This document shows positions 29,758-38,945 of a stretch of DNA of 64,000 bases, in pieces. Every line of letters starts with the position of its first letter. Position 1 is the first letter of the stretch. The notes under the pieces are model-generated. The model was not told the origin of the DNA. It saw nothing but the letters and a program-made list of their open reading frames with translations, and searched no databases. A program made the position numbers and the translations under genes. Where the stretch lies: positions 62,001-126,000 of the forward strand of contig NZ_BCWX01000008.1 of the NCBI RefSeq assembly GCF_001894805.1, given 5' to 3'. Origin of the DNA: Rhodococcus globerulus NBRC 14531. GTDB taxonomy: Bacteria; Actinomycetota; Actinomycetes; Mycobacteriales; Mycobacteriaceae.

Positions 29758-30138
29758 ATGGATTCCTTCTGGGATTTCCTCTGGGTGATACTCGTCAGTT
29801 TTGCGTTCGTCGCATACCTGATTCTGCTGTTCTCAATCATTACGGACCTGTTCCGCGACCACAAGACTTCAGGCTGGAAGAAGGCTATCTGGGTATTCTT
29901 CCTCTTCGTCATTCCCTGGCTCACGGCGCTCATCTACCTGATCGTCAAGAGCGACGGTATGGCTCAGCGCTCCATGGAGGCAGCGCACCAGGTCAAGCAG
30001 GCACAGGACAGCTACATTCGTGAGGTAGCGGGTAAGTCTCCCGCCGAGGCAATCGCAGACGCGAAGGCACTTCTCGACGCCGGCACCATTACCGAAGACG
30101 AATTCGCCTCCCTGAAGGCCAAGGCTCTGGCAGCCTGA
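29758..30138 (+). CDS. Two-helix membrane protein with PLDc_N-like and SHOCT domains
   Basis: The 126-residue protein starts MDSFWDFLWVILVSF; an in-frame ATG four codons earlier is possible. Two membrane helices (VILVSFAFVAYLILLFSII and AIWVFFLFVIPWLTALIYLIV) form a PLDc_N-type hairpin, followed by a charged linker. A C-terminal SHOCT motif (SPAEAIADAKALLDAGTITEDEFASLKAKAL) ends the chain. SHOCT modules are short oligomerisation or localisation tags on many membrane proteins. Function unknown; related proteins respond to stress in some actinobacteria. A terminator follows. Confidence 0.78.
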   Translation: MDSFWDFLWVILVSFAFVAYLILLFSIITDLFRDHKTSGWKKAIWVFFLFVIPWLTALIYLIVKSDGMAQRSMEAAHQVKQAQDSYIREVAGKSPAEAIADAKALLDAGTITEDEFASLKAKALAA

Positions 30139-30175
30139 TTCATCTTCAGTTCAATTGCAGGTTGCACCACCAAAG

Positions 30176-30208
30176 CGGGAGCGGCACTAATCGTGTCGCT
30201 CCCGTTTT
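30176..30208. terminator. Hairpin terminator between SHOCT and LysR genes
   Basis: A 12-bp stem CGGGAGCGGCAC (one G-U pair), a 5-base loop and a trailing TTTT. It can serve both convergent genes. Confidence 0.8.
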
Positions 30209-30210
30209 GT

Positions 30211-31104
30211 TTATTCTCCGACGGCCCGTGCAACGTCGCGGAACGCCGCGAGCACCACTGCGATCGCGGGACTTCGATCGGCGTGCAATCGCGTGGCCAA
30301 TTCATAGACCCGGGCAGCACGCACACCGGCGATCGGTTTCCTCGACACTGCAGGATGTGTGATCGCGTGCCGCGGCATCAACGCCACTCCGTGACCGGCG
30401 GCGACCAGTTCCTCGATAACCCGGAAATCGTTTATCCGATGTCCGACGCGAGGTTGCACACCGGTAACAGCCGCAACTGACATCAGTACGTCGTCGACCG
30501 GAAATCCTCCGCGCACACTGATCCAGTTCTCGTCCACCAACTGATCCAACCGAACCGAATCCTGCTTTGCCAGAGGATGATCCGGCCGCAGCACCAAGTC
30601 GATGGGCTCACGCATCAGAGGCTGCACGCTCACCCGCGGAAACGACGTCTCCGCAGCGCGTTCGTCGCGATGGGTGAGGATCACGTCGTGATCGGCCAGA
30701 AGCCGCGGCACCGCAGACGCCGGCTGATCCACGTCGCACGCATCGATGTCGACGCCGGACCCTTCGAGTGCCGTCAACACCCTGGGCAGCAGCAACGCCG
30801 CCCCGGACGGAAAGAACGCCACCCGCACCTTGCCTCGCGGCGAACCCCGGTACGACGCCATCTCCGCGTCCGCACGTTCGAGAGCGGCCACCACGTCGTC
30901 GGCGCGCAGCACCAACGCACGGCCGGCGTCGGTGAGCCTGAGTTTGCGCCCGTCCGGTTCCAGGAGCGGCACACCGGCCTCGCGGGCGAGGATCTTGAGC
31001 TGCTGGGAGACTGCGGACGGAGTCATGGAGAGGGCGTCGGCGGTGCTTCCGACCGTTCCTCTGTCCGCCAGCTCACGCAGCACTCTCAACCGGGTTGCAT
31101 CCAT
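30211..31104 (-). CDS. LysR-family regulator
   Basis: The 297-residue regulator has an N-terminal winged helix (LRVLRELADRGTVGSTADALSMTPSAVSQQLKIL) and a periplasmic-binding-like effector domain. It is divergent from an EamA transporter gene, the classic layout in which a LysR protein controls an exporter. An inverted repeat overlaps its own start codon, consistent with autoregulation. The effector is unknown; amino acids or their analogues are common for this pairing. Confidence 0.87.
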   Translation of the reverse strand: MDATRLRVLRELADRGTVGSTADALSMTPSAVSQQLKILAREAGVPLLEPDGRKLRLTDAGRALVLRADDVVAALERADAEMASYRGSPRGKVRVAFFPSGAALLLPRVLTALEGSGVDIDACDVDQPASAVPRLLADHDVILTHRDERAAETSFPRVSVQPLMREPIDLVLRPDHPLAKQDSVRLDQLVDENWISVRGGFPVDDVLMSVAAVTGVQPRVGHRINDFRVIEELVAAGHGVALMPRHAITHPAVSRKPIAGVRAARVYELATRLHADRSPAIAVVLAAFRDVARAVGE

Positions 31105-31119
31105 GTAGAAAAACTACAT
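31103..31119. promoter_or_regulatory. Probable LysR operator
   Basis: ATGTAG-AAAAA-CTACAT is a perfect inverted repeat that includes the LysR start codon and faces the EamA gene. Confidence 0.6.
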
Positions 31120-31176
31120 TAATGGTCCATCTTTATTCGCTTGTCCTGATGCTTTACACAGCTCACGATTAACGAC

Positions 31177-32118
31177 ATGACTCCTCGCGACCGCCTTCTC
31201 GGATTGACCGTCGCGATCATGTGGGGATTGAACTTCCTGGCGATCCGGGTCGGACTCGACCACTTCCCGCCGTACTTCTTCGCCGCGCTGCGCTTTTTAC
31301 TCATCGCGATTCCCGTGATGATCTTCGTGCCGCGCCCTCAGGTTCCGGCGCGATGGCTGTTGCTCTACGGCTTCGGTTTCGGTTTCGGCCAATTCGTCTT
31401 CCTGTACTGGGCGATGCACACGGGTATGCCGACCGGTCTCGCCTCGTTGGTCCTGCAGTCGTCCGCTCCCTTCACTGTTCTGCTGGGCGCAGTTCTGTTG
31501 CGGGAGAAGCTCAGCGCGTGGCAGGTGTCCGGCATCGGTGTTGCCGTGGCGGGCATGGCCCTGATCGGATGGGATCGCTCGCACCAGGCCGCGTTGTTAC
31601 CAGTGATCCTGACCCTGCTGGCCGGCTTGTCCTGGGCTTTCGGCAACCTCGGTAGCCGCCTCGCGGCCGCGGGTACCACCGGGGACCCAGCGCCCATGCG
31701 CCTGATGTTGTGGATGTGCGTCATTCCTCCGCTGCCGATGCTTGCCCTGTCCGCTGCCGTCGAAGGTCCGAGCACGGGCTGGGAGGCCCTCGGAACCTCG
31801 TTCAGTGCCGACGGGTGGCCGGCGCTGATCGGACTCGCGTACATCGTGTTGATCGGCACCATCGCCGGGTCGGGCATCTGGACCATCCTGATGGGACGCT
31901 ATCCCGCAGGCACGGTCGCACCACTCTCGCTGCTCGTCCCGGTAGTGGGAATCGGCGCATCCTGGCTGTTCCTGCACGAAAATCCCAGCGCATTGTCACT
32001 GGTGGGAGCCGTAGTCGTGATCGCCGGGGCAAGCGCCGCCCAGATCCGACGCACCCCCAAGGCCGCTGTTCCGTCGAACACACCCGTACGACAAGCACCT
32101 GCACGACTCGAAGTCTGA
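31177..32118 (+). CDS. EamA/DMT-superfamily transporter
   Basis: A 313-residue membrane protein with ten predicted helices in two EamA repeats. The first opens LLGLTVAIMWGLNFLAIRVGL and has the typical VLQSSAPFTVLLGAVLLREKL; the second contains WTILMGRYPAGTVAPLSLLVPVVGIGASWLFLHE. DMT members mostly export amino acids or metabolites. The C-terminal 20 residues are soluble. It is divergent from, and likely controlled by, the LysR gene. Just 25 bases separate it from murT, but a functional link is not evident. Confidence 0.85.
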   Translation: MTPRDRLLGLTVAIMWGLNFLAIRVGLDHFPPYFFAALRFLLIAIPVMIFVPRPQVPARWLLLYGFGFGFGQFVFLYWAMHTGMPTGLASLVLQSSAPFTVLLGAVLLREKLSAWQVSGIGVAVAGMALIGWDRSHQAALLPVILTLLAGLSWAFGNLGSRLAAAGTTGDPAPMRLMLWMCVIPPLPMLALSAAVEGPSTGWEALGTSFSADGWPALIGLAYIVLIGTIAGSGIWTILMGRYPAGTVAPLSLLVPVVGIGASWLFLHENPSALSLVGAVVVIAGASAAQIRRTPKAAVPSNTPVRQAPARLEV

Positions 32119-32143
32119 CGGCGCGCTGTGCCAAACTCGGGCC

Positions 32144-33397
32144 GTGGGAACTGGACTATCGATCACGACACGCGGAAAGCTCGCCCTGCGCGCTGCCGCC
32201 ACAGCCTCCTGGGCATCGCAGAAAGCCGGCCGCGGCAAGGGCTCCATGATCGGTGGGCTCATCGCCCTCAAGATCGACCCGACGCTGATGACCCAACTCG
32301 GACGCGGGAAGCGAACCGTTGTCGTCACCGGCACCAACGGCAAGTCGACAACAACGCGCATGACGGCAGCGGCACTCGCGACGCTTGGTGACGTAGCAAC
32401 ACAGGCCGACGGCGCCAACATGGACGCCGGAATCGTCGCGGCACTGGCAAACCGGATGAACGCGCCGGTCGCGGCACTCGAAGTCGACGAACTTCACGTT
32501 CCCCATGTCGCCGACGCCGTGAACCCCGAAGTGATCGTGCTCCTGAATCTGAGCCGCGATCAGCTGGACCGCGTCGGCGAGATCAACATGATCGAACGCA
32601 AACTGCGGGCATGCGTCAATGCGCACCCGAATGCGGTCATCGTCGCCAACTGTGACGACGTGCTGGTCACCTCCGTGGCATACGACGCCCCCAACGTCGT
32701 GTGGGTTGCGGCCGGCGGCGGCTGGGCAAGCGATTCCGTCAGCTGCCCGCGCACCGGCGAACCCATCGTGTGGGAGGGAAAGCACTGGCGCAGTACCGGT
32801 TCGGACTTCGCGCGGCCCGAGCCGGCGTGGTGGCTCGACGACGACAATCTCTACGGCCCTGATGGCTTGAAGATTCCGATGACGCTGACGCTTCCCGGAA
32901 AAGCCAACCGCGGCAACGCAGCTCAGGCCGTCGCTGCTGCAGTGGCCTTGGGCGCGGATCCGGTCGGCGCAGTTACCGCCGCGTCGACGGTCCAGGAAGT
33001 TGCCGGGCGATACAGCACCGTCCAGGTGGGCTCCCATTCCGTCCACATGCTCCTCGCGAAGAATCCCGCCGGCTGGCAGGAAGCACTGTCGATGATCGAC
33101 CCTTCCGTCGACGGCTTGGTCATCGCCGTGAACGGGCAGGTCCCCGACGGCGAGGATCTCTCCTGGCTGTGGGACGTGAAGTTCGAACACTTCGAAGGCG
33201 TCAAGGTAGTCGCGGCGGGTGAGCGCGGAACCGACCTCGCGGTGCGCCTCACCTACGCCGGCGTCGAGCACACCCTGGAGCCGGATCCCTTGCGCGCCAT
33301 CGCGTCCTGCCCGCCCGGTCGCGTCGAAGTTCTTGCCAACTACACGGCATTCCGCGATCTGAACACCGCAATCGCCAAGGAGACTCGCGATGTCTGA
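32144..33397 (+). CDS. murT: MurT, ligase subunit of lipid II isoglutaminyl synthase
   Basis: The 417-residue Mur-ligase-fold protein has the ATP loop GTNGKST (63-69) and a C-terminal DUF1727 region. With GatD it amidates the D-glutamate of lipid II, a step needed for peptidoglycan cross-linking in many Gram-positives. The Cys4 zinc ribbon known in Streptococcus MurT is degenerate here: only C200 of SCPRTGEPI remains, as I recall for mycobacterial relatives. The start is GTG. It overlaps gatD by 8 bases. The order matches Rv3712-Rv3713. Confidence 0.92.
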   Translation: MGTGLSITTRGKLALRAAATASWASQKAGRGKGSMIGGLIALKIDPTLMTQLGRGKRTVVVTGTNGKSTTTRMTAAALATLGDVATQADGANMDAGIVAALANRMNAPVAALEVDELHVPHVADAVNPEVIVLLNLSRDQLDRVGEINMIERKLRACVNAHPNAVIVANCDDVLVTSVAYDAPNVVWVAAGGGWASDSVSCPRTGEPIVWEGKHWRSTGSDFARPEPAWWLDDDNLYGPDGLKIPMTLTLPGKANRGNAAQAVAAAVALGADPVGAVTAASTVQEVAGRYSTVQVGSHSVHMLLAKNPAGWQEALSMIDPSVDGLVIAVNGQVPDGEDLSWLWDVKFEHFEGVKVVAAGERGTDLAVRLTYAGVEHTLEPDPLRAIASCPPGRVEVLANYTAFRDLNTAIAKETRDV

Positions 33398-34103
33398 TTC
33401 GACAGTGCGCATCGGGCTTGTCCTTCCCGACGTCATGGGCACCTACGGCGACGGCGGTAACGCCCTGATTCTGCGTCAGCGCCTGCGCATGCGCGGCTAC
33501 GACGCCGAGATCGTCGACATCACGCTCAACGACCCGGTGCCGGATTCACTCGACGTCTACGCCCTCGGCGGTGCGGAGGATTCTGCGCAGCGCCTCGCTA
33601 CCCGGCATCTCGCGAAATACCCCGGGCTGCAGCGTGCAGCCGAACGCGGCGCACCCGTCCTCGCTATCTGCGCTGCCATCCAGGTTCTGGGAAACTGGTA
33701 CGAAACCTCGAGTGGCGAGCGCGTCGACGGCGTGTCGATGCTCGACGTCACGACCGCACCGCAGGAAAAGCGCTCGATCGGTGAAGTCATCACGAAGCCC
33801 TTGATCAAGGGGCTCACCGCACCGCTGTCTGGTTTCGAAAACCATCGTGGTGGAACCACTCTCGGCGCCGACGCGTCCGGCTTCGCACGCGTCACGCACG
33901 GTGTCGGCAACGGTGTCGGCGACGGCCTGGAGGGCGTCACCCAGGGTTCCGTCATCGGCACGTACATGCACGGACCGGTCCTGGCCCGCAATCCCGAGTT
34001 GGCAGACCTGTTACTGATGCGCGCTCTGGGCGTGGACTCACTCGAGCCCCTGCACCTGCCCGAGGTCGATCAGCTTCGCAAGGAACGACTCTCGGTTCGC
34101 TGA
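33390..34103 (+). CDS. gatD: GatD, glutamine amidotransferase subunit of lipid II isoglutaminyl synthase
   Basis: A 237-residue class I-like amidotransferase (CobB/CobQ type). The nucleophile is C94 in PVLAICAAIQ and the likely partner His is H194 in TYMHGPVLARNP. It releases ammonia from glutamine for MurT. VLPDVMGTYGDGGNALIL at the N-terminus is characteristic. The gene overlaps murT, so the two subunits are made together. It was formerly named cobQ2 in mycobacteria, a misnomer. In M. tuberculosis the next conserved gene is close to recR; here 26 kb intervene. Confidence 0.92.
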   Translation: MSDSTVRIGLVLPDVMGTYGDGGNALILRQRLRMRGYDAEIVDITLNDPVPDSLDVYALGGAEDSAQRLATRHLAKYPGLQRAAERGAPVLAICAAIQVLGNWYETSSGERVDGVSMLDVTTAPQEKRSIGEVITKPLIKGLTAPLSGFENHRGGTTLGADASGFARVTHGVGNGVGDGLEGVTQGSVIGTYMHGPVLARNPELADLLLMRALGVDSLEPLHLPEVDQLRKERLSVR

Positions 34104-34209
34104 TCTGTAGAGTTGGAGCGCTTCTGCATCCCGGCACTTCTGCTTACCGCACCAGGGCGCCTGGAAACGTAAAGTCGACACGGACCGCCCGACCACGAAC
34201 AGGACGCCA

Positions 34210-34893
34210 ATGAGTACCCTGCAAACTCTGGATCGTGGGCTGCGTGCGCTCGACATCATTGCCCAGTTCCCGACCGGGATTTCGGTTGCGGACCTTGCTC
34301 GTGAGCTCGACGTGCACCGAGCCATCTGCTATCGCATCGTTTCGACACTCGAAGCACATTCGCTGATCGCTCGCATCGAGGATGGACGGATTCGTCTTGG
34401 TGTCGGAGCCGCGGTTCTCGGTTCTTGCTTCGAGCCACAGCTCAACCGGGACGGGCAGTCACTACTCCACTCACTGGCAAACACCACGCGTGCAACCGCC
34501 TTCATATCCGTTGCGCAAGGCCAGGATTGCGTTGTACTGATGGTCGCCGAACCCGAAGACACTCTCATCCGAGTGGGATACAGAACCGGCACGCGACACC
34601 CCCTCGACAAGGGTGCTGCCGGTATCGCGATATTGGCCATGCGGCCCGACGCTGCGTCTGATTCCGAAGAGATCAAACGGGCACGCAAGGACGGATACAG
34701 CCTGACTGTGGGGCAACTCGAGCACGGCGCCATCGGCATTGCCTCCGGGATTGCACTGCCGGAGAACCTCGGATCGGCTACGAACCTCGAGCGCAGCGTC
34801 GGCGTCGTGGCGATCGACGGTCTCGACACCGAACTCGCTGCCCAAGCCGTGATGACCACAGCGCGAGAACTCGAACGCCTCATCTCTGCCTGA
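34210..34893 (+). CDS. IclR-family regulator
   Basis: The 227-residue regulator has an N-terminal winged helix (STLQTLDRGLRALDIIAQFPTGISVADLARELDVHRAICYRIVSTLEAH) and an IclR effector domain (LDKGAAGIAILAM). It sits just before, and in the same direction as, the self-sufficient P450 gene. A hairpin separates them and a palindromic site lies after the P450 promoter. It is the probable regulator of the P450-transporter pair. Ligands of this family are often aromatic acids. Confidence 0.87.
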   Translation: MSTLQTLDRGLRALDIIAQFPTGISVADLARELDVHRAICYRIVSTLEAHSLIARIEDGRIRLGVGAAVLGSCFEPQLNRDGQSLLHSLANTTRATAFISVAQGQDCVVLMVAEPEDTLIRVGYRTGTRHPLDKGAAGIAILAMRPDAASDSEEIKRARKDGYSLTVGQLEHGAIGIASGIALPENLGSATNLERSVGVVAIDGLDTELAAQAVMTTARELERLISA

Positions 34894-34900
34894 TCGTTCC

Positions 34901-34930
34901 GTCGGGGAAATCTTCGCCCGACTGTGTTTT
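34901..34930 (+). terminator. Terminator after the IclR gene
   Basis: GTCGGG pairs with CCCGAC across 10 bases and is followed by TGTGTTTTT. Confidence 0.55.
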
Positions 34931-34939
34931 TCAGCCATC

Positions 34940-35002
34940 TTGACCTTTGAATGTGACCTCACTTACCCTGTGCGAAGTGCGCTCAAAGCACACTATGTGC
35001 GC
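34940..35002 (+). promoter_or_regulatory. P450 promoter with downstream palindromic operator
   Basis: A -35 TTGACC (34940-34945) and weak -10 TACCCT (34964-34969) are 18 bases apart. Just beyond, AGTGCGC-5-GCACACT (34976-34994) and the overlapping GCACA-5-TGCGC (34988-35002) form nested inverted repeats, a good position for repression by the IclR protein. Confidence 0.5.
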
Positions 35003-35038
35003 TATTAGTAACTTCACAGTTCAGGACGGTTTATAGAG

Positions 35039-37354
35039 ATGTCAGAAGTCATGAACGGATGCCCGATCGATCATGCGGCTCTTAACTCGGGATGTCCGGT
35101 ATCCGGAAAGGCAGCCAGCTTCAATCCCTTCGGCGGCGACTACCAGGTGGACCCCGCTGCGTCGCTGCGCTGGTCCCGTGACGAGGAGCCCGTGTTCTTC
35201 AGTCCCGAAATCGGCTACTGGGTCGTCACTCGTTATTCGGACGTCAAGGCCGTCTTCCGCGACAACATCCTGTTCTCGCCGTCCATCGCACTGGAGAAGA
35301 TCACCCCTGTCTCGGAGGAAGCCACCGCCACCCTCGCCAAATACGATTACGGGATGTCGCGCACCCTGGTGAACGAAGACGAGCCGGCGCACATGCCGCG
35401 TCGCCGCGCGTTGATGGATCCGTTCACGCCGGCGGAACTCGTGCACCACGAGCCGATGGTTCGGCGCCTCGTCCGCGAGTACGTCGACCGCTTCGTGAAC
35501 TCAGGCAAGGTCGACCTCGTCGACGAAATGCTGTGGGAGGTCCCGCTCACCGTGGCGCTGCACTTCCTCGGCGTGCCGGAGGAGGACATGGACGACCTAC
35601 GCAAGTACTCGATCGCGCACACCGTCAACACCTGGGGCCGACCTGCACCCGAGGAACAGGTCGCGGTCGCCGAAGCCGTAGGCAAGTTCTGGCAGTACGC
35701 AGGCACGGTGCTCGAAAAGATGCGCAAGGATCCCTCCGGCCACGGCTGGATGCCCTACGGTCTCCGCGTTCAGAAGGAACAACCGGAGGTCGTCACCGAC
35801 TCCTATCTGCACTCGATGATGATGGCGGGAATCGTTGCCGCTCATGAGACCACCGCCAACGCATCAGCAAACGCATTCCGCTTGTTGCTCGAAAACCGGA
35901 GCGTGTGGCAGGAGATCTGCGAGGATCCCAGTCTGATCCCGAACGCCGTCGAGGAGTGCCTGCGACACTCTGGCTCAGTTGCCGCGTGGCGCCGACTGGC
36001 CACTGCCGACACCCGAATCGGCGACATCGACATCCCGAAGGGCTCCAAGCTCCTGATCGTCACATCGTCCGCGAACCGCGACGACCGCCATTTCGAGAGC
36101 GGGGACGAGTTCGACATCCGTCGCGAGAACTCCAGCGATCACCTCACTTTCGGCTACGGCAGCCATCAGTGCATGGGCAAGAATCTGGCTCGCATGGAGA
36201 TGCAGATCTTCCTCGAGGAGATCACCACACGACTCCCACACCTGGAACTCGTCCCCGATCAGGAGTTCACCTACCTACCGAACACCTCATTCAGAGGTCC
36301 GGATCATGTTTGGGTGCAGTGGAATCCGGACGCAAACCCTGAACTCCGCGATGCTTCGATTCTCCTGCGACGACAGCCCGTGAAGGTCGGCGAGCCGTCC
36401 AAGACCAATATCTCGCGCACGGTGCGAGTGGAGGCGATCACTCCCGCCGCCGACGGCGTGGTCACGGTGACCCTTTCCGATCCTTCCGGCAAAGCACTTC
36501 CGAAGTGGACGCCGGGCGCGCACATCGACATCGATCTCGGCGATCTGACGCGGCAGTACTCGCTGTGCGGCAACCCTCACGATCTGTCCCGCTACGAGAT
36601 CGCCGTGCGCGAAGAGTCCGAGAGCCGGGGCGGCTCGCGCTACGTGCATCACACTCTCGAAGCCGGAAACACCCTCAAGATGCGTGGGCCCCGCAACCAT
36701 TTCAAGCTCGATCCGGCTGCCGAGCGCTACGTCTTCGTGGCAGGCGGCATCGGTATCACGCCGATCGTGGCAATGGCCGATCACGCCAAGGCCGCCGGCA
36801 AGGACTACGAGATCCATTACTGCGGACGCGATGTCGCCACGATGGCGATGCTCGACAGGCTGAATGCCGATCACAGCGACCACCTTGTCGTGCATTCCAG
36901 CGCCGCTGGCAACCGTCTCGACATCGCGACAGTGTTCTCCACTGCGACGGCACACACTCAGATCTACTCCTGTGGTCCTGAACGACTGCTCTCCGCGCTC
37001 GAGGAGGCTACTGCGCACTGGCCGGAAGACTCGCTGCACGTCGAGCATTTCACCTCGACGCTCGCGACACTCGACCCGTCCAACGAGCACGCGTTCGAGG
37101 TCGAACTCCGCGACTCAGGTCTGACAATCCAGGTCGCTGCCGATCAGACCGTCCTCGACGCGTTGCGTGCCTCCAATATCGACATCCCCAGCGATTGCGA
37201 GGAAGGCCTGTGCGGTTCGTGCGAGGCCCCCGTACTCGACGGCGAGGTGGATCACCGAGACATGGTGCTCACGAAAACCGAACGCGCTCAGAATAAATCG
37301 ATGATGACCTGCTGCTCGCGCGCCTGCGGACAGAAGATCACACTCGCGCTCTGA
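35039..37354 (+). CDS. Self-sufficient cytochrome P450 of the CYP116B (P450RhF) type
   Basis: A 771-residue fusion. Residues about 20-420 are the P450 domain, with the oxygen-activation motif AAHETT and haem ligand C378 in FGYGSHQCMGKNLAR. An FMN/NADPH reductase domain follows (residues about 450-680: RQYSLCGNPHD, GGIGITPIVAM). A C-terminal plant-type 2Fe-2S ferredoxin has C720, C725, C728 and C758. The single chain can therefore take NADPH electrons to haem without partners. The length matches P450RhF (about 774). Known relatives hydroxylate or dealkylate aromatics and herbicides; the substrate here is unknown. A transporter gene follows. Confidence 0.93.
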   Translation: MSEVMNGCPIDHAALNSGCPVSGKAASFNPFGGDYQVDPAASLRWSRDEEPVFFSPEIGYWVVTRYSDVKAVFRDNILFSPSIALEKITPVSEEATATLAKYDYGMSRTLVNEDEPAHMPRRRALMDPFTPAELVHHEPMVRRLVREYVDRFVNSGKVDLVDEMLWEVPLTVALHFLGVPEEDMDDLRKYSIAHTVNTWGRPAPEEQVAVAEAVGKFWQYAGTVLEKMRKDPSGHGWMPYGLRVQKEQPEVVTDSYLHSMMMAGIVAAHETTANASANAFRLLLENRSVWQEICEDPSLIPNAVEECLRHSGSVAAWRRLATADTRIGDIDIPKGSKLLIVTSSANRDDRHFESGDEFDIRRENSSDHLTFGYGSHQCMGKNLARMEMQIFLEEITTRLPHLELVPDQEFTYLPNTSFRGPDHVWVQWNPDANPELRDASILLRRQPVKVGEPSKTNISRTVRVEAITPAADGVVTVTLSDPSGKALPKWTPGAHIDIDLGDLTRQYSLCGNPHDLSRYEIAVREESESRGGSRYVHHTLEAGNTLKMRGPRNHFKLDPAAERYVFVAGGIGITPIVAMADHAKAAGKDYEIHYCGRDVATMAMLDRLNADHSDHLVVHSSAAGNRLDIATVFSTATAHTQIYSCGPERLLSALEEATAHWPEDSLHVEHFTSTLATLDPSNEHAFEVELRDSGLTIQVAADQTVLDALRASNIDIPSDCEEGLCGSCEAPVLDGEVDHRDMVLTKTERAQNKSMMTCCSRACGQKITLAL

Positions 37355-37394
37355 CCCACATTTCCCCGTTTCTTCCCGACCCGAAAGGATCCTC

Positions 37395-38738
37395 ATGGGA
37401 TCACAGACAACCCAGGTCTCCGACCTGAAAGAACCTCCCGTCAGCGACGCCGTTCCCCGCAGTAGTTTCAAGCGCGTACTGACCGGCAGCATGGCTGGTG
37501 CCGTTCTCGAGTGGTATGACTTCGCGATCTACGGCATCCTCGCCGCCACCGTACTGGGGCCGCTTTTCTTCCCGGGCGACAGCGGCGTTGCGAAGCTGCT
37601 GCTCGCACTCGCCACCCAGGGCCTGGGCTTCGTCGCCCGGCCGCTCGGCGGCATCGTATTCGGGCACCTTGGCGACAAGTACGGCCGCAAGCCGATGCTG
37701 GTGACCACCTTCATTCTGCTGGGTACGGCGACTGCCGCGATCGGATTGCTACCCACCTACGAACAGGTGGGCATCTGGGCCACTGTCGGGTTGGTGGTAC
37801 TGCGCATGATCCAGGGCTTCGCGCTCGGCGGCGAGTTCGGTGCCGCAGTGCTGCTGGTCAGTGAGTACGGCGAACCCAAGCGTCGTGGTTTCTGGGCCTC
37901 GTGGCCGCAGGCCGGTGCTCCGATGGGTACGGTTCTGGCCACTGTCGTGGTCTCGATTCTCGTATTCGCAGTCCCGGACGAGGCGTTCGACCAGTGGGGT
38001 TGGCGCATCGCCTTCCTGTTCGCGATCCCGCTGCTCGCCATCGGCTTCTGGGTGCGTCGCGGCGTCGAGGAATCGCCTGTGTTCAAGGCCGCACAGGAGC
38101 AAGCCGCACAGGCTCCGCAGGAAGAACGCTCGAGCATTTTCGAAGCCTTGTCGCGACCGAGTGTGGTGCTCATCGGTCTCGGTATGCGCATCGGCGAAAA
38201 CATCGCTTTCTACATCTATACGATCTTCGTTATCGCTTACGCCACCACATATTTCGACTTTGCGCGCGGCGATGTCATCATGGCCGTTACCTTCGCCTCG
38301 GTGTTCCAGTTCGTCGGCATGATCGGTGGCGGAGCGTGGTCGGACCGTGTCGGCCGCCGCATCGCAATGCTCGTGCCCGCTGTCGTCCTCATGATCTGGG
38401 CGCCGGTCTTCTTCTGGCTCGTGCAGCTCGAGAGTCTTCCGATGCTGTGGCTCGGTGTGTGCGTCGGCGCACTGTTCCACGGCATGCTCGCCGGACCGGA
38501 AGCAGCCTGGATCACCGAGTTGTTCCCGACCCGCTACCGTTATGCCGGCTCCTCGCTGGTGTTCCAAGGCTCGTCGATCCTCGCCGGTGCACCCGCCCCG
38601 TTCATCGCCATCTGGCTCATCGAGAACCACGGCGTCGGCATGGTCGTGGGTTACCTGGTGATCACGATGTCGATCACTGTGATCGCCCTCTTGGCAAGCC
38701 GCGAGACCAAGGGAGTCGACCTCGACAAGGTCGAGTAG
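37395..38738 (+). CDS. MHS-family major facilitator transporter
   Basis: The 447-residue, 12-helix protein belongs to the metabolite:H+ symporter branch of the MFS. MAGAVLEWYDFAIYGILAA in helix 1 and the loop signature GHLGDKYGRKPML are diagnostic, and LRMIQGFALGGEFGAAVLLVSEY is the MHS helix 4 pattern. Such carriers import organic acids, aromatic acids or betaines. It starts 40 bases after the P450 gene with AAAGGAT as ribosome site, so it probably brings in the P450's substrate or its acid product. The spacer 38739-38945 that follows shows nothing. Confidence 0.88.
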   Translation: MGSQTTQVSDLKEPPVSDAVPRSSFKRVLTGSMAGAVLEWYDFAIYGILAATVLGPLFFPGDSGVAKLLLALATQGLGFVARPLGGIVFGHLGDKYGRKPMLVTTFILLGTATAAIGLLPTYEQVGIWATVGLVVLRMIQGFALGGEFGAAVLLVSEYGEPKRRGFWASWPQAGAPMGTVLATVVVSILVFAVPDEAFDQWGWRIAFLFAIPLLAIGFWVRRGVEESPVFKAAQEQAAQAPQEERSSIFEALSRPSVVLIGLGMRIGENIAFYIYTIFVIAYATTYFDFARGDVIMAVTFASVFQFVGMIGGGAWSDRVGRRIAMLVPAVVLMIWAPVFFWLVQLESLPMLWLGVCVGALFHGMLAGPEAAWITELFPTRYRYAGSSLVFQGSSILAGAPAPFIAIWLIENHGVGMVVGYLVITMSITVIALLASRETKGVDLDKVE

Positions 38739-38945
38739 TCCCGGCAGCTGAAACTCCGAGGACGTCGAGAACGGCAACGAGGTCATTGGGCGGACCTTCT
38801 CCGACTCCCGTGTGGTGTCTGTAGAGACTCGGTTTGCAACGCATCGTCGGAAATCTGGATCTGTGCCTGGGATCTGGATTTTCGACGATGCGAGACTGAA
38901 CCGACGGCCTTACTCTGGTCGTCATTTCGAGAACACGCCTCGCGA

